From: Kordiimonadales bacterium
Lineage (GTDB): Bacteria > Pseudomonadota > Alphaproteobacteria > Sphingomonadales > Kordiimonadaceae
Length of the DNA: 55,875 nt
Direction: 5' to 3'
Assembly (NCBI GenBank): GCA_015485385.1
Contig: WFTS01000051.1
Coordinates: 1 to 55,875 of the forward strand
Shown: in pieces, positions 15,610-23,503 of the stretch
How the letters are laid out: the number at the start of each line of letters is the position of its first letter
How positions within the stretch are numbered: the first letter of the stretch is position 1
Notes under the pieces: generated by a model
Databases searched by the model: none
What the model was told of the DNA's origin: nothing
What the model saw: the letters and a program-made list of their open reading frames with translations, nothing else
Position numbers and translations under genes: made by a program

Positions 15610-16749
15610 TTATAGGGAACGGCCAATAAGTTCTTTCATGATCTCGGAGGTGCCCCCATAAATGCGCTGTACGCGGGCGTCTGTAAAGTGCTGCGAAATT
15701 TCATATTCTTTCATGAAACCATAGCCGCCATGAAGCTGAAGGCATGTATCTACCAGCCGGCCTTGCATTTCCGTTGTCCATAATTTTGACATGGCCCCGC
15801 CGACAGCATTTAAATCGCCTTTTATATGGCGGGATAGGCATTGATCAATATAGGCCCAGCCTACTTCAAGCTCGGTCCACATCTCAGCCATTTTAAAGCG
15901 AGTATTTTGAAACTTTAAGATCGGGCGGCCAAAGGCTTCACGCTCTTTGACATACTCAAGCGTGATGTCAAAGGCTCGCTGTGCCCCTGCCATAGCAATC
16001 ACACCAATAGAAAGCCGTTCTTGCGGCAGTTGCTGCATTAGATATATGAAGCCCGCGCCTTCTTCACCGATCAAATTGGTGGCGGGAACGCGTACTTCGT
16101 CGAAAAACATTTCGGACGTGTCAGAGGAATGTTGGCCGATTTTTTCCAAATTCCGGCCACGTTTGAACCCGTCCCGCGAGGTTTCAACTACAATTAGGCT
16201 AACACCTTTGGCCCCTTGTTTTGGGTCGGTTTTGCAGGCAACGATTACAAAATCACAATTTTGGCCGTTTGAAATGAACGTTTTGGACCCGTTGACCACA
16301 AAATGATTGCCGTCCATCACGGCGGTCGTTTTCATGCCTTGCAGATCGCTTCCGGTGCCGGGCTCGGTCATGGCAATGGCGCCGACCATTTCCCCTGTTA
16401 CCATTTTAGGAAGGATGCGGTTTTTAAGGTCGTCAGAACCATAATGCAGCAAATAAGGCGCAACAATATCAGAATGTACGGCTATCGCGGCTCCACCTGC
16501 GCGGTTGTAGGCATGTTCTTCATTAATAACGCAGTTGAGACGATAATCAGAGCCCATGCCGCCGTATTCTTCGGGAAGTTGCGGGCAGAGTAATCCATTC
16601 TCGCCTAATGTGTTCCAATATTTGCGGGGGACTCGTCCGTCTTTAGCCCATTTTTCGACATGGGGGAGCGCTTCGGCTTGGAAAAACTTACGAACAGAAT
16701 CTCTGAAAATATTATGTTCTTCGTCGTATATGTCACGGTTCGATAACAC
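15610..16749 (-). CDS. Acyl-CoA dehydrogenase, long-chain/isovaleryl-type active site
   Basis: A 379-residue FAD enzyme that oxidises acyl-CoA to enoyl-CoA in fatty-acid or branched-chain degradation. It shows MTEPGTGSD (about 127-135) and a C-terminal RIYGGTSEIMKELIGR. The position used as catalytic Glu in medium-chain enzymes (YEGT) is Gly here, while Glu244 in LPQERL matches the catalytic base used by long-chain and isovaleryl-CoA dehydrogenases. It starts with GTG preceded by GGGAGA. A candidate operator (GGAC-N6-GTCT) lies about 70 nt upstream. The chain-length preference is inferred only. Confidence 0.94.
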   Translation of the reverse strand: MLSNRDIYDEEHNIFRDSVRKFFQAEALPHVEKWAKDGRVPRKYWNTLGENGLLCPQLPEEYGGMGSDYRLNCVINEEHAYNRAGGAAIAVHSDIVAPYLLHYGSDDLKNRILPKMVTGEMVGAIAMTEPGTGSDLQGMKTTAVMDGNHFVVNGSKTFISNGQNCDFVIVACKTDPKQGAKGVSLIVVETSRDGFKRGRNLEKIGQHSSDTSEMFFDEVRVPATNLIGEEGAGFIYLMQQLPQERLSIGVIAMAGAQRAFDITLEYVKEREAFGRPILKFQNTRFKMAEMWTELEVGWAYIDQCLSRHIKGDLNAVGGAMSKLWTTEMQGRLVDTCLQLHGGYGFMKEYEISQHFTDARVQRIYGGTSEIMKELIGRSL

Positions 16750-16817
16750 AGGCTGTCTCCCTTTAAGCGTCCGTTGAGCAGAAGATGGGGCGAACTATGT
16801 GGTCTGTCAAATATTCT

Positions 16818-16831
16818 GGACCGTACAGTCT
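16818..16831. promoter_or_regulatory. Candidate operator upstream of the acyl-CoA dehydrogenase gene
   Basis: GGACCGTACAGTCT is a near-palindrome of the form GGAC-N6-GTCY. The same layout occurs upstream of the SCP2 gene (20014-20031). It resembles TetR-type operators of lipid metabolism in size and symmetry; the regulator is unknown. Confidence 0.35.
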
Positions 16832-16890
16832 AATTTATGACATGTGTTACTGCCCGGCAGGGCCAAACGGGACAAAGGGGGGTAGAGCAA

Positions 16891-16912
16891 AGAAAAGGGG
16901 CCAGAAGGCCCC
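16891..16912 (-). terminator. Intrinsic terminator after the secreted protein gene
   Basis: On the minus strand GGGGCC-TTCT-GGCCCC is followed by TTTTCTTT. It lies 32 nt after the stop codon at 16944. Confidence 0.8.
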
Positions 16913-16943
16913 CACGATTGCTTGGTTTTAAACTTTTTCAGAT

Positions 16944-17291
16944 TTACCCTCGGGACTTCCGAAATGTCCGAATGGCCATATTCATTCTGTTTTGTATTTC
17001 ACGGCGCACCTCGTGCACTGCGGCCAAGTCTTCGTTCCAGCGCTCTTTTTGTTCTTTAGTCAGATAGGGCATTATGTTTCCAGCGCGATCATCCATGCAG
17101 GTTAAATACCGATCAATCGCATCAGAATAGGAAACAACATTGTTTCGGGCTGTGCGGATTTCTTCAGCGCTGGCAGTTTCGCCGTTTGGAACATAGGGTT
17201 CGGTTTGTGGAACCTCGCCGCAGTCTACTGCAAAGGCTGAATTCCCGCCAAATGTAAGGGCCACAGCAATGGCAAAAATGGTTCTTCTCAT
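16944..17291 (-). CDS. Small secreted protein of unknown function
   Basis: 115 residues with a clear signal peptide (1 to about 21, AFA-V cleavage). The mature part has two Cys (in VDCGE and LTCMD) that could form a disulfide and is otherwise mainly helical and charged. It is exported to the periplasm or beyond. I do not recognise the family. It is monocistronic by its terminator and its opposite spacing to the next gene. Confidence 0.7.
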   Translation of the reverse strand: MRRTIFAIAVALTFGGNSAFAVDCGEVPQTEPYVPNGETASAEEIRTARNNVVSYSDAIDRYLTCMDDRAGNIMPYLTKEQKERWNEDLAAVHEVRREIQNRMNMAIRTFRKSRG

Positions 17292-17372
17292 GGGTCTACC
17301 TATTTGTCTTTTCGTCTTCAGTAATTAAGTGCGCGCAAGTTTACGCACACTTATAATATTTAGCAAATGTGC

Positions 17373-18206
17373 CTATTTTTTGGCAGACTTTTTAGCAGGA
17401 GCCTTTTTGGGCGCCGTTTTTTTGGCGGCTGCCTTTTTAGCCGGGGCTTTTTTAGTCGCTGTTTTCGGGGAAGCTTTCGGGGCTGCTTTTTTAGCCGCAG
17501 CTTTCGGGGCAGCCTTTTCCGCAGGGGCCTTCTTCTTAGCTGGAGCCGTTTTTTCTGAAGGCTTCGCTTCTGGCTTTGTTTCAGCTTTTGCCGCCTCCGA
17601 AGCTTCAGCCGCAGCCTTCTCAGCCTCTTGCTGGGCTGCGATTGCTTTTTGGTTGGCTTCGTCTTCTGCCTTGGCTTGCTCAGGGAACAAGTGTCGGTAC
17701 ATTGCGTTTACGCGGCCAGCCACATCAGAGACGGCATTGGCGAGCGCAGGCAAATTATAGGCAACACCCCGGTATGTGAAAATTTGGTTTGCGGGATTAT
17801 AGCCGCGATAAACAGATTCGGATGTCAGCGCTCCGTCGCTTACTGCTGCAGGATCGCCAACCAGATCGAAAATAACATTCTGACCTTTTGTTTTATTGAT
17901 CCATTCTTCTGTTTTTTCGTCAGAACGTTCCCAAATTTCAGAAAGACGGCGATCATTTAGCGCATGCTTTTCTGTTAACTGTAGCACCTTGCGAAGCGCT
18001 TCGCCGCGCCCACGTGCCCGTGCCCTTGTGGGCCATAACAGCGATGAAATTTGGCTCGCGGGCATTAAAATCATTTGGCCGCCGTACAAGACGCCCTGGC
18101 TTTGACCCGCGTTTACAGCCTGATTGAATAAATTAAACGATGCCTGCATATGTAGGCATTGGTTCCGCAGTTCATGAATGTAAATGCTAAGCGTGTTCTG
18201 ATCCAT
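17373..18206 (-). CDS. Unknown domain fused to a histone H1-like Lys/Ala/Pro tail
   Basis: About 277 residues from the ATG at 18206. Residues 1 to about 175 form a mostly helical domain that I cannot assign. Residues about 177-206 are an Ala/Glu-rich helix. The last 71 residues are an alternating Lys-Ala-Pro tail with repeats such as KKAPAKKAAAKKTAPKK, like eukaryotic H1 and bacterial H1-like proteins that bind DNA or polyphosphate. No signal peptide is present with this start, so it is probably cytoplasmic. The frame continues 50 codons upstream without a good start. The repetitive tail could vary in length between strains. Confidence 0.8.
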   Translation of the reverse strand: MDQNTLSIYIHELRNQCLHMQASFNLFNQAVNAGQSQGVLYGGQMILMPASQISSLLWPTRARARGRGEALRKVLQLTEKHALNDRRLSEIWERSDEKTEEWINKTKGQNVIFDLVGDPAAVSDGALTSESVYRGYNPANQIFTYRGVAYNLPALANAVSDVAGRVNAMYRHLFPEQAKAEDEANQKAIAAQQEAEKAAAEASEAAKAETKPEAKPSEKTAPAKKKAPAEKAAPKAAAKKAAPKASPKTATKKAPAKKAAAKKTAPKKAPAKKSAKK

Positions 18207-18453
18207 GGTAGTGTTTCGCTTTTTTATTTTTGACAATTTTACGGTGCGACGCTCCCCCATAACGCAGAGCATAATCGCTTGAAAGCGAGCGATAGCACAA
18301 GCCATCCTTGCTGACCAGAGCAGATTATAACCTTGCAGAAGTCTAGCCGAGAGCAAAATTAAATTGGTAGGGCAGGCGCCGTAAGGAACAGGATTGGCTT
18401 TACCGCTGATTTAGGCTATTATCTGCGTGGGTAATTAAATTGGGTGCCACAAG

Positions 18454-18867
18454 ATGGTAGAGAGTGTTCTTGCACCAAAGGCGCAGTCAGCGTCTGTTGT
18501 CGGCAGGGCGGACCGTGCAAGTGCGCGTGGTCCGGTTGGTGCCGTACGGCCAACGTCGCCTGTGGGCCAGAAGGCGTTTGGCGCCAGTTTTTCTGATTCT
18601 GCAACCAGCTTGCAGCCAGCATCTAATGATCAGGTCACCAGCGGATCTGGGCTTTTGTCCACCAACGTGCAGATATTGCTGGCTGAAACACGCAGCCAAG
18701 AGGCCGCGACCCCTTTTGTTGCGCCGTCAAAACTGGGACAGGCTTTGAACACGTATGTTGAAACCCAAGGCCAAGTGCGAGAAACAATTCGTGCGAATAC
18801 GGCTGCTGCGGTGCCCGCTAACTCCGACGAGCAAGGCGCCCCTCTGTTGGATAAGGCTGAAGCCTAG
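18454..18867 (+). CDS. Hypothetical protein, Ala/Ser-rich
   Basis: 137 residues of low complexity (Ala, Ser, Val, Gln), without signal peptide or transmembrane helix. The centre contains STNVQILLAETRSQ and a following helix. Overlapping frames in the same region are less protein-like. No family is recognised. Proximity to the H1-like gene is divergent and gives no functional hint. Some alphaproteobacterial flagellar-associated small proteins have similar composition, but I would not assign that. Confidence 0.55.
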   Translation: MVESVLAPKAQSASVVGRADRASARGPVGAVRPTSPVGQKAFGASFSDSATSLQPASNDQVTSGSGLLSTNVQILLAETRSQEAATPFVAPSKLGQALNTYVETQGQVRETIRANTAAAVPANSDEQGAPLLDKAEA

Positions 18868-18970
18868 ACTTGCAAACACTGGTCAAGCCAAGTGCCGTTT
18901 GAGCCCCCCCCTTCTGAAAGCCTGAAATGAAACTTCCTATCAAGGTTGGGCGTTCAATCATATGAATGGT

Positions 18971-18984
18971 GCCAGTTAACTGGC
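18971..18984. repeat. Perfect 14-bp palindrome between convergent genes
   Basis: GCCAGTTAACTGGC is fully self-complementary and lies between the plus-strand hypothetical gene and the minus-strand DUF1499-like gene. It may be a terminator stem, but there is no U tract. Confidence 0.35.
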
Positions 18985-19024
18985 GCGCGCTCAGGGGATA
19001 TTTTAATAAGCCCTTAAACGATAC

Positions 19025-19573
19025 TCAGTTGCGGTCTGCGATGCGGTGTAAGCGCGCTATCATGTTTTCAGCGCGGTCCCGCAGGTTAGAGGCACTGCTT
19101 GATCCAATAGGTTTATAGCTATAGAGCGCTAATTTGCTGGAAAAGTCGGTTTCACGAAAAATGCGAACAGAAATAACAGCAGGGTAGGCTTCACCGGGAC
19201 GGCGTTCAAGAAAATCAAACTGGCCGTTTTGGAAATTAAAACTGCGGGTCGTTACCGCTGGTAGGTCTTCTGCATAATCTGCCACAATCTGGCGCAATCG
19301 CTCGGCTGGGATACTGAAGGGTTCACTATTGCCGTTGGCTTCAGCTTTGGAACAAATGGCGGCGTCACACAATAGATAGCCCGGACCGTTTGCGTTGCCT
19401 GTGCCGTCCGCATGAAAGGTCAGCGCTTCGAAATTTGTTGGCTGTAAGCTGCCTTCGCTTGTCCCAAACAGGCCTTCCCCGCCATTGGCGAGGATATACA
19501 TATAAAACATCAACCCGCCAGCGATGACGATGAAGCTGATCAAGATTAAAAGAGAGCGAAATTTATCAAGCAT
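19025..19573 (-). CDS. DUF1499-like membrane-anchored protein
   Basis: 182 residues. A single N-terminal transmembrane helix (about 8-28) anchors a periplasmic domain. The C-terminal half (AVISVRIFRETDFSSKLALYSY followed by SNLRDRAENMIARL, cited in parts) resembles DUF1499 proteins, whose ending has the pattern S-R-x-G-x-S-D-x-x-x-N-R-x-R-I. The first part has two Cys near residues 69-74 (LLCDAAICS). Function of DUF1499 is unknown. It is followed upstream by the SCP2 gene on the same strand (80 nt gap). Confidence 0.65.
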   Translation of the reverse strand: MLDKFRSLLILISFIVIAGGLMFYMYILANGGEGLFGTSEGSLQPTNFEALTFHADGTGNANGPGYLLCDAAICSKAEANGNSEPFSIPAERLRQIVADYAEDLPAVTTRSFNFQNGQFDFLERRPGEAYPAVISVRIFRETDFSSKLALYSYKPIGSSSASNLRDRAENMIARLHRIADRN

Positions 19574-19652
19574 AGTAACCCAGTTACAGCCCAGACGTGC
19601 CCAAACCGGTGGCTATGGACCCATCTCGTAAAAGAAAAGCATCGATAGAGAA

Positions 19653-19952
19653 TTAACCGAGAATAGACCCGAGCTGCATGGCTAGGCTCATATCCCCTTC
19701 CACTCGGATTTTGCCCGTCATAAAGGCCATCTGAGGGTTAAGGTCCCCTTCAGCGATTTTGACGAAATTTTCCATGGTTACTTTTACGGTGCAGTCGGCT
19801 TCGCTGTCTTCGTTGTCAATAACCGTTGGGGATGATTTTCCATCAATGCGCACAGTGCCATCATCGCCAAAATCGAATTTTATAATTGCGGAAAGCGGAG
19901 AATGAGCACCTACACGGCTGCGCATTTCTTCAGTGATTTTTTCCAGTGTCAT
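19653..19952 (-). CDS. SCP2 sterol-carrier domain protein
   Basis: A 99-residue single-domain SCP2 protein. The family forms a hydrophobic cavity that binds lipids or acyl-CoAs. Typical features are the strand FDFGDDGTVRIDG and the C-terminal NPQMAFMTGKIRVEGDMSLA. Stand-alone bacterial SCP2 proteins are often encoded near beta-oxidation genes. A perfect palindrome (20014-20031) lies about 60 nt upstream and shares its pattern with one ahead of the acyl-CoA dehydrogenase gene. Confidence 0.92.
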   Translation of the reverse strand: MTLEKITEEMRSRVGAHSPLSAIIKFDFGDDGTVRIDGKSSPTVIDNEDSEADCTVKVTMENFVKIAEGDLNPQMAFMTGKIRVEGDMSLAMQLGSILG

Positions 19953-20013
19953 TCGTGTCTCCCTATTTGGTCATCATGTGTGCAGCAGATTTTTGCTGCC
20001 CGACTGTAGTATA

Positions 20014-20031
20014 TTGGACTGATAGGTCCAA
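20014..20031. promoter_or_regulatory. Candidate operator upstream of the SCP2 gene
   Basis: TTGGAC-TGATAG-GTCCAA has perfect 6-bp inverted arms. Its core GGAC-N6-GTCC matches the arrangement at 16818-16831. Position just upstream of the SCP2 start fits a repressor site. Confidence 0.45.
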
Positions 20032-20049
20032 CAATCAATTGCAACAAAA

Positions 20050-20784
20050 TCAGTTCTTCTTTTTTTTCTTTAATTTCTTCAAAAATCCACCAATGCCCTT
20101 TTCCAGTTTATCTTTTGCACCAGTAGCCAATTGCTTCACTTTTTTAGAGGCCCCTGCGGCAACGAGGGCTTTGGTGATTTGCGGTTGCAGCGTATCCATA
20201 ACATGGCGTGCAATCTCTTTTGGAGCGAGGCCTTTTTTATCGGTGCCAAGGTTCGTAAGCGTGAAGCTGGCAAGCGTGATGTCTTCATCCAATTTTATAA
20301 ACCCATCAGTTTTTGCCTTGATGCGCGGGTTTCTAATTTCCAGTTTGCGGATCGTTAGGGTTATCTCGCTTGGTGTGTCCGCTTCGCTTTGTGGCAATTC
20401 AAGGCCTTCTTGAAAGGCTTCAAAGTTGGTTTTTCCATCTTGACGGCGCGCATTCAAAAGTGGCGCGTCAATGATCATATAATCAATGATAATATGGTTA
20501 CTAAGCAGTGTGCCGGTTTCCAGTTTCATGGCAAAGTTTTTGACAGCAGCCATCGGCCCTTCGCCGTAGCCTTTGGGTTGACCAATCGTGAGGTCTTCGA
20601 CGGATACCTTGCCAGAGAAAGGCGACAGTGAAACCTTTGCCAAATCAACATCAACCTTCAGCGTTTCTGGCCCGGCTGCGGTGATGCCAGTTTCAATGAT
20701 ATTATCAAGCTGGGAATAAAGAACAGCCAGAGAAACACCGATGATAAGTAAAATACTGATGATAATTTTTTTCAAATTACTCAT
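20050..20784 (-). CDS. AsmA-like membrane-anchored protein
   Basis: 244 residues. One N-terminal transmembrane helix (about 6-24) is followed by a beta-rich segment reminiscent of AsmA/DUF748 proteins: LAKVSLSPFSGKVSVEDLTI and later ITLTIRKLEIRNPRI. AsmA-like proteins are envelope-spanning lipid transporters in their long forms; this is a short member. The C-terminal 30 residues are very Lys-rich, ending KKLKKKKKN, unusual for a periplasmic end and perhaps for binding anionic lipid. AAGGGG precedes the ATG. An 18-bp tandem repeat lies in its upstream region. Confidence 0.7.
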   Translation of the reverse strand: MSNLKKIIISILLIIGVSLAVLYSQLDNIIETGITAAGPETLKVDVDLAKVSLSPFSGKVSVEDLTIGQPKGYGEGPMAAVKNFAMKLETGTLLSNHIIIDYMIIDAPLLNARRQDGKTNFEAFQEGLELPQSEADTPSEITLTIRKLEIRNPRIKAKTDGFIKLDEDITLASFTLTNLGTDKKGLAPKEIARHVMDTLQPQITKALVAAGASKKVKQLATGAKDKLEKGIGGFLKKLKKKKKN

Positions 20785-20817
20785 GGGAACCCCTTCGCGT
20801 ACCGCACGCCCACTATA

Positions 20818-20853
20818 GTGATCTATATGACCTCAGTGATCTATATGACCTCA
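20818..20853. repeat. Two perfect tandem copies of an 18-bp unit
   Basis: GTGATCTATATGACCTCA occurs twice head to tail. It lies 34-69 nt upstream of the AsmA-like ATG, in the region where a promoter is expected. It may be a duplicated regulator site or a simple duplication. Confidence 0.9.
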
Positions 20854-20992
20854 ATATCCAAATTCTTTGATACAATTGTTTGAGCTTGGTTTCAAATATT
20901 CACACAACCATCCGCTGCAAGAGAATAAAAGCTTAACCTTGATCGCTGTTTATGCCAGCATAGGCTTCACGATAGTCGGCCATGCCCGGAAA

Positions 20993-21014
20993 CCCGGGTA
21001 GAGCCCGGGTAGAG
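20993..21014. repeat. Two perfect tandem copies of an 11-bp unit
   Basis: CCCGGGTAGAG occurs twice head to tail just before the likely start of the EAL-domain gene. Since 11 is not a multiple of three, the duplication would shift any reading frame through it, favouring a start downstream at 21030. Confidence 0.85.
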
Positions 21015-21029
21015 AAGGATGATACGCAC

Positions 21030-22508
21030 GTGGTGCCATTTACTCAGATATTGCTTTTTGTATCATATGCCATTTTAGGAATAGCGTTCATGGTGATACC
21101 GCCGCGCTTGTTTGGCTGGGATCAACAGCTATTCGGATTTGTCGGCATGTTTGTTTTCTTTGGGGCGTGGCAGCTGCAAAACTGGATCATCGCCAGCCGC
21201 ACAGAGCGCGATTCTAGCATACGGTTAGATCAGCTCGAAGACGTAGCGCTTATTCTCAGAAAAGACTTGGAACGTACGCGCCGTGAGATGGATAGCCGAG
21301 GCCGCGAAGGCGAAGAGAAAAGTAACACATTGATCTCTGAGTTGAAAATGCTGCAAACGCTTCTGGCACAGGTTATGAGAAAAGAGGCAGAACTGAGCAG
21401 AAGCACTGTTCCTGTTGACATGTCTGAAATTAAAGAAGATGACGCGCTTGAATTGAGCGTGGATCACATGCCTGCGGCGACAGTGGGTGCAAACGGTGAT
21501 GACGATGCCCAAGAAGACCCGGAGGAGAACACCCTTGAATTTGAAGACCTTGAAGATGAGCAGATCACAGACGCTGATATTGAAGGGCTTGATTTAACCC
21601 CTGAAGAGGCGGCGATGGTCGTTATGGATGATGGCCAAGCGTCGTCTGCTGATGATGATCTCAAGGATGGGGATGCGGAAAAGCTTCGGTCAGGACAGAA
21701 ACGCAGCGGCCAAGCCCCTCGTCCGGGTGTGAAGCGCAAAGCCCCTATTCGTTTGATCAAACGCGAAGACCAATTGCTACAAGTGGTGCGCAGTAGTTTG
21801 TCAGAAAATAGGGTAGACCTTTATTTGCAACCGATTGTTGGCCTGCCATCAAGGCGCATCAAACATTATGAATGTTTCTCGCGCGTTCGTGACGAAGACG
21901 GCCGCATAATCTTGCCGCGTCAATATTTAAAAGTCGCTGAAAACAAGGGGTTGATTGGCACGATTGATAATCTTCTGCTGTTTAGGCTTATCCAGTTGGT
22001 ACGGCGATTAGGGAAACGCAGGCCTGATTTGCGCTTTTTCTGCAATATGTCACGTTACTCTATGACCGATGATGAATTTTTCCCGCAATTCATTGATTTT
22101 ATGAGCGAGAATAGAGAATTTTCAGAGCGCTTTGTTTTTGAGATTTCTCAAGATGATTATAAGATGCTGGATGACAGTGTGACGGACCGTTTGCGGTCAC
22201 TTGGTCGCAAGGGTTTTGGTTTCTCAATGGATTTGGTGAAAGACTTTAATATGGATTTCGCCAGCTTAGAGTCTGAATATTTTCAGTTTATCAAAGCTGA
22301 CCTAACCGACATATTGGTATCGCATCCTGAGGCGGGAGACGTGGAGGTCTTTAAATCATCTTTGCGGCGTAAAGGGATGCAGTTGATTTCCAGCCGTATC
22401 GAAGATGAAAGCATGGTGTTAAAGGCCCTCGACGCTGGTGTTGAGTTTGCGCAAGGGTATTTGTTCGGCGAGCCAACATCTGCAAATGATATGAACCGCG
22501 AACTTTAA
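21030..22508 (+). CDS. tipF: TipF-like EAL-domain protein (flagellum assembly), catalytically degenerate
   Basis: About 492 residues from GTG 21030 (ATG 20982 would add 16). Two transmembrane helices (first 45 residues) are followed by a coiled coil (about 55-115), an acidic linker and a C-terminal EAL domain from about 245. The EAL motif is replaced by ECF (in HYECFSRV) and several metal ligands are not in place, so c-di-GMP hydrolysis is unlikely. This architecture matches TipF of Caulobacter, a c-di-GMP-binding protein that positions the flagellum. A HAD hydrolase gene follows, then chemotaxis genes, which supports a motility role. GAAGGA precedes the GTG at a rather long distance. Confidence 0.8.
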   Translation: MVPFTQILLFVSYAILGIAFMVIPPRLFGWDQQLFGFVGMFVFFGAWQLQNWIIASRTERDSSIRLDQLEDVALILRKDLERTRREMDSRGREGEEKSNTLISELKMLQTLLAQVMRKEAELSRSTVPVDMSEIKEDDALELSVDHMPAATVGANGDDDAQEDPEENTLEFEDLEDEQITDADIEGLDLTPEEAAMVVMDDGQASSADDDLKDGDAEKLRSGQKRSGQAPRPGVKRKAPIRLIKREDQLLQVVRSSLSENRVDLYLQPIVGLPSRRIKHYECFSRVRDEDGRIILPRQYLKVAENKGLIGTIDNLLLFRLIQLVRRLGKRRPDLRFFCNMSRYSMTDDEFFPQFIDFMSENREFSERFVFEISQDDYKMLDDSVTDRLRSLGRKGFGFSMDLVKDFNMDFASLESEYFQFIKADLTDILVSHPEAGDVEVFKSSLRRKGMQLISSRIEDESMVLKALDAGVEFAQGYLFGEPTSANDMNREL

Positions 22509-22558
22509 GCACCGCTTAGGGGCGAAATGGGCTGCTTCGGCGTCATTAGGGTTGTTAT

Positions 22559-23446
22559 ATGCCAAATAAATTGGGGCAAACCATTGCCTTACCAAAGGGG
22601 CTTGGGGCGCTTGCCTCCGACCTGAAATTGATCATATGCGACTTATGGGGCGTGATGCATAACGGGGAGAGCCCGTATGTAGCGGCTATTGATGCTATAG
22701 GGCAGGCACGCCGTGCGGGTATTCAAACTGTATTTCTATCTAATGCGCCACGCCCTCGGGCTTTTGTGCGCCAGCATTTGGTTGATATGGGGGTCCCTGA
22801 AGCGCTGACAGATTTTGTTGTCACCTCTGGCGGGTTGGCGCGTGATGAGGTGCGAACCCAGTTTCAAGGCAAAAAATTATATCATTTAGGTCCGCAAAGC
22901 GACCAGAACACTATCGAAGGCCTGCCGGTTGATCTTGTTGATCGCCCAGATGATGCTGACGTGATTTTAGCGACAGATTTAGATTTTCACCGTGTTGAAG
23001 ATCACAGGTCTTGGCTCGCTGGTGCGGCGAGTCGCGGCGTACCGTTTTTGTGCGCCAATCCAGACCGGGTGGTGCATGTAGGGGATAAATTATATCTATG
23101 CGCCGGCTCTGTGGCGGATCTTTATGCTCGCATGGGTGGGGATGTGCATTGGTTTGGAAAGCCAACAGCTTATGCGCTGCAATCCTGCCTTGGGGAATGC
23201 GGCATGGATGCGAACACGGACCCAAACAATATTTTGATGATAGGCGATAGCTTGCAAACCGATATGGCGGGCGCGGCCGCCGCGGGTCATAAGGGGCTAT
23301 TCATTGCTGGAGGTATCCACAGAGATGATTATCCCGAGATGCTTGCTGCAGCGAAGGATAATAGGCTCGACGTTGATGCCTTTCAGCGCATTTTTGGTGC
23401 AGCGAAGGCTGTCCCACATGCGGTTATGAAACAGTTAATCTGGTAA
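22559..23446 (+). CDS. HAD-superfamily hydrolase, TIGR01459-like
   Basis: 295 residues of the HAD subclass IIA. Motif I is D28-L-W30-G-V (CDLWGVMHNG), motif II Ser is in LSNAP, the motif III Lys is in FGKPTAYAL, and motif IV is GDSLQTDMAGA. The second Asp of the usual DxD is Trp, which is characteristic for the alphaproteobacterial TIGR01459 family and suggests altered chemistry. A sugar-phosphate or nucleotide phosphatase activity is possible, but no substrate is known. It starts 50 nt after the TipF-like gene on the same strand. Confidence 0.85.
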   Translation: MPNKLGQTIALPKGLGALASDLKLIICDLWGVMHNGESPYVAAIDAIGQARRAGIQTVFLSNAPRPRAFVRQHLVDMGVPEALTDFVVTSGGLARDEVRTQFQGKKLYHLGPQSDQNTIEGLPVDLVDRPDDADVILATDLDFHRVEDHRSWLAGAASRGVPFLCANPDRVVHVGDKLYLCAGSVADLYARMGGDVHWFGKPTAYALQSCLGECGMDANTDPNNILMIGDSLQTDMAGAAAAGHKGLFIAGGIHRDDYPEMLAAAKDNRLDVDAFQRIFGAAKAVPHAVMKQLIW

Positions 23447-23503
23447 GATAATGAGATTTTGGTGAAAGCTGTTTGTGGCTCTGGTTACAAAACCCTGTTT
23501 CTT

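Noticed and set aside
17329-17760. Plus-strand frame reading as a hydrophobic Ala/Phe/Gly repeat protein
   Set aside because: It is the exact antisense of the Lys/Ala/Pro tail of the H1-like gene; the repeats arise from that composition.
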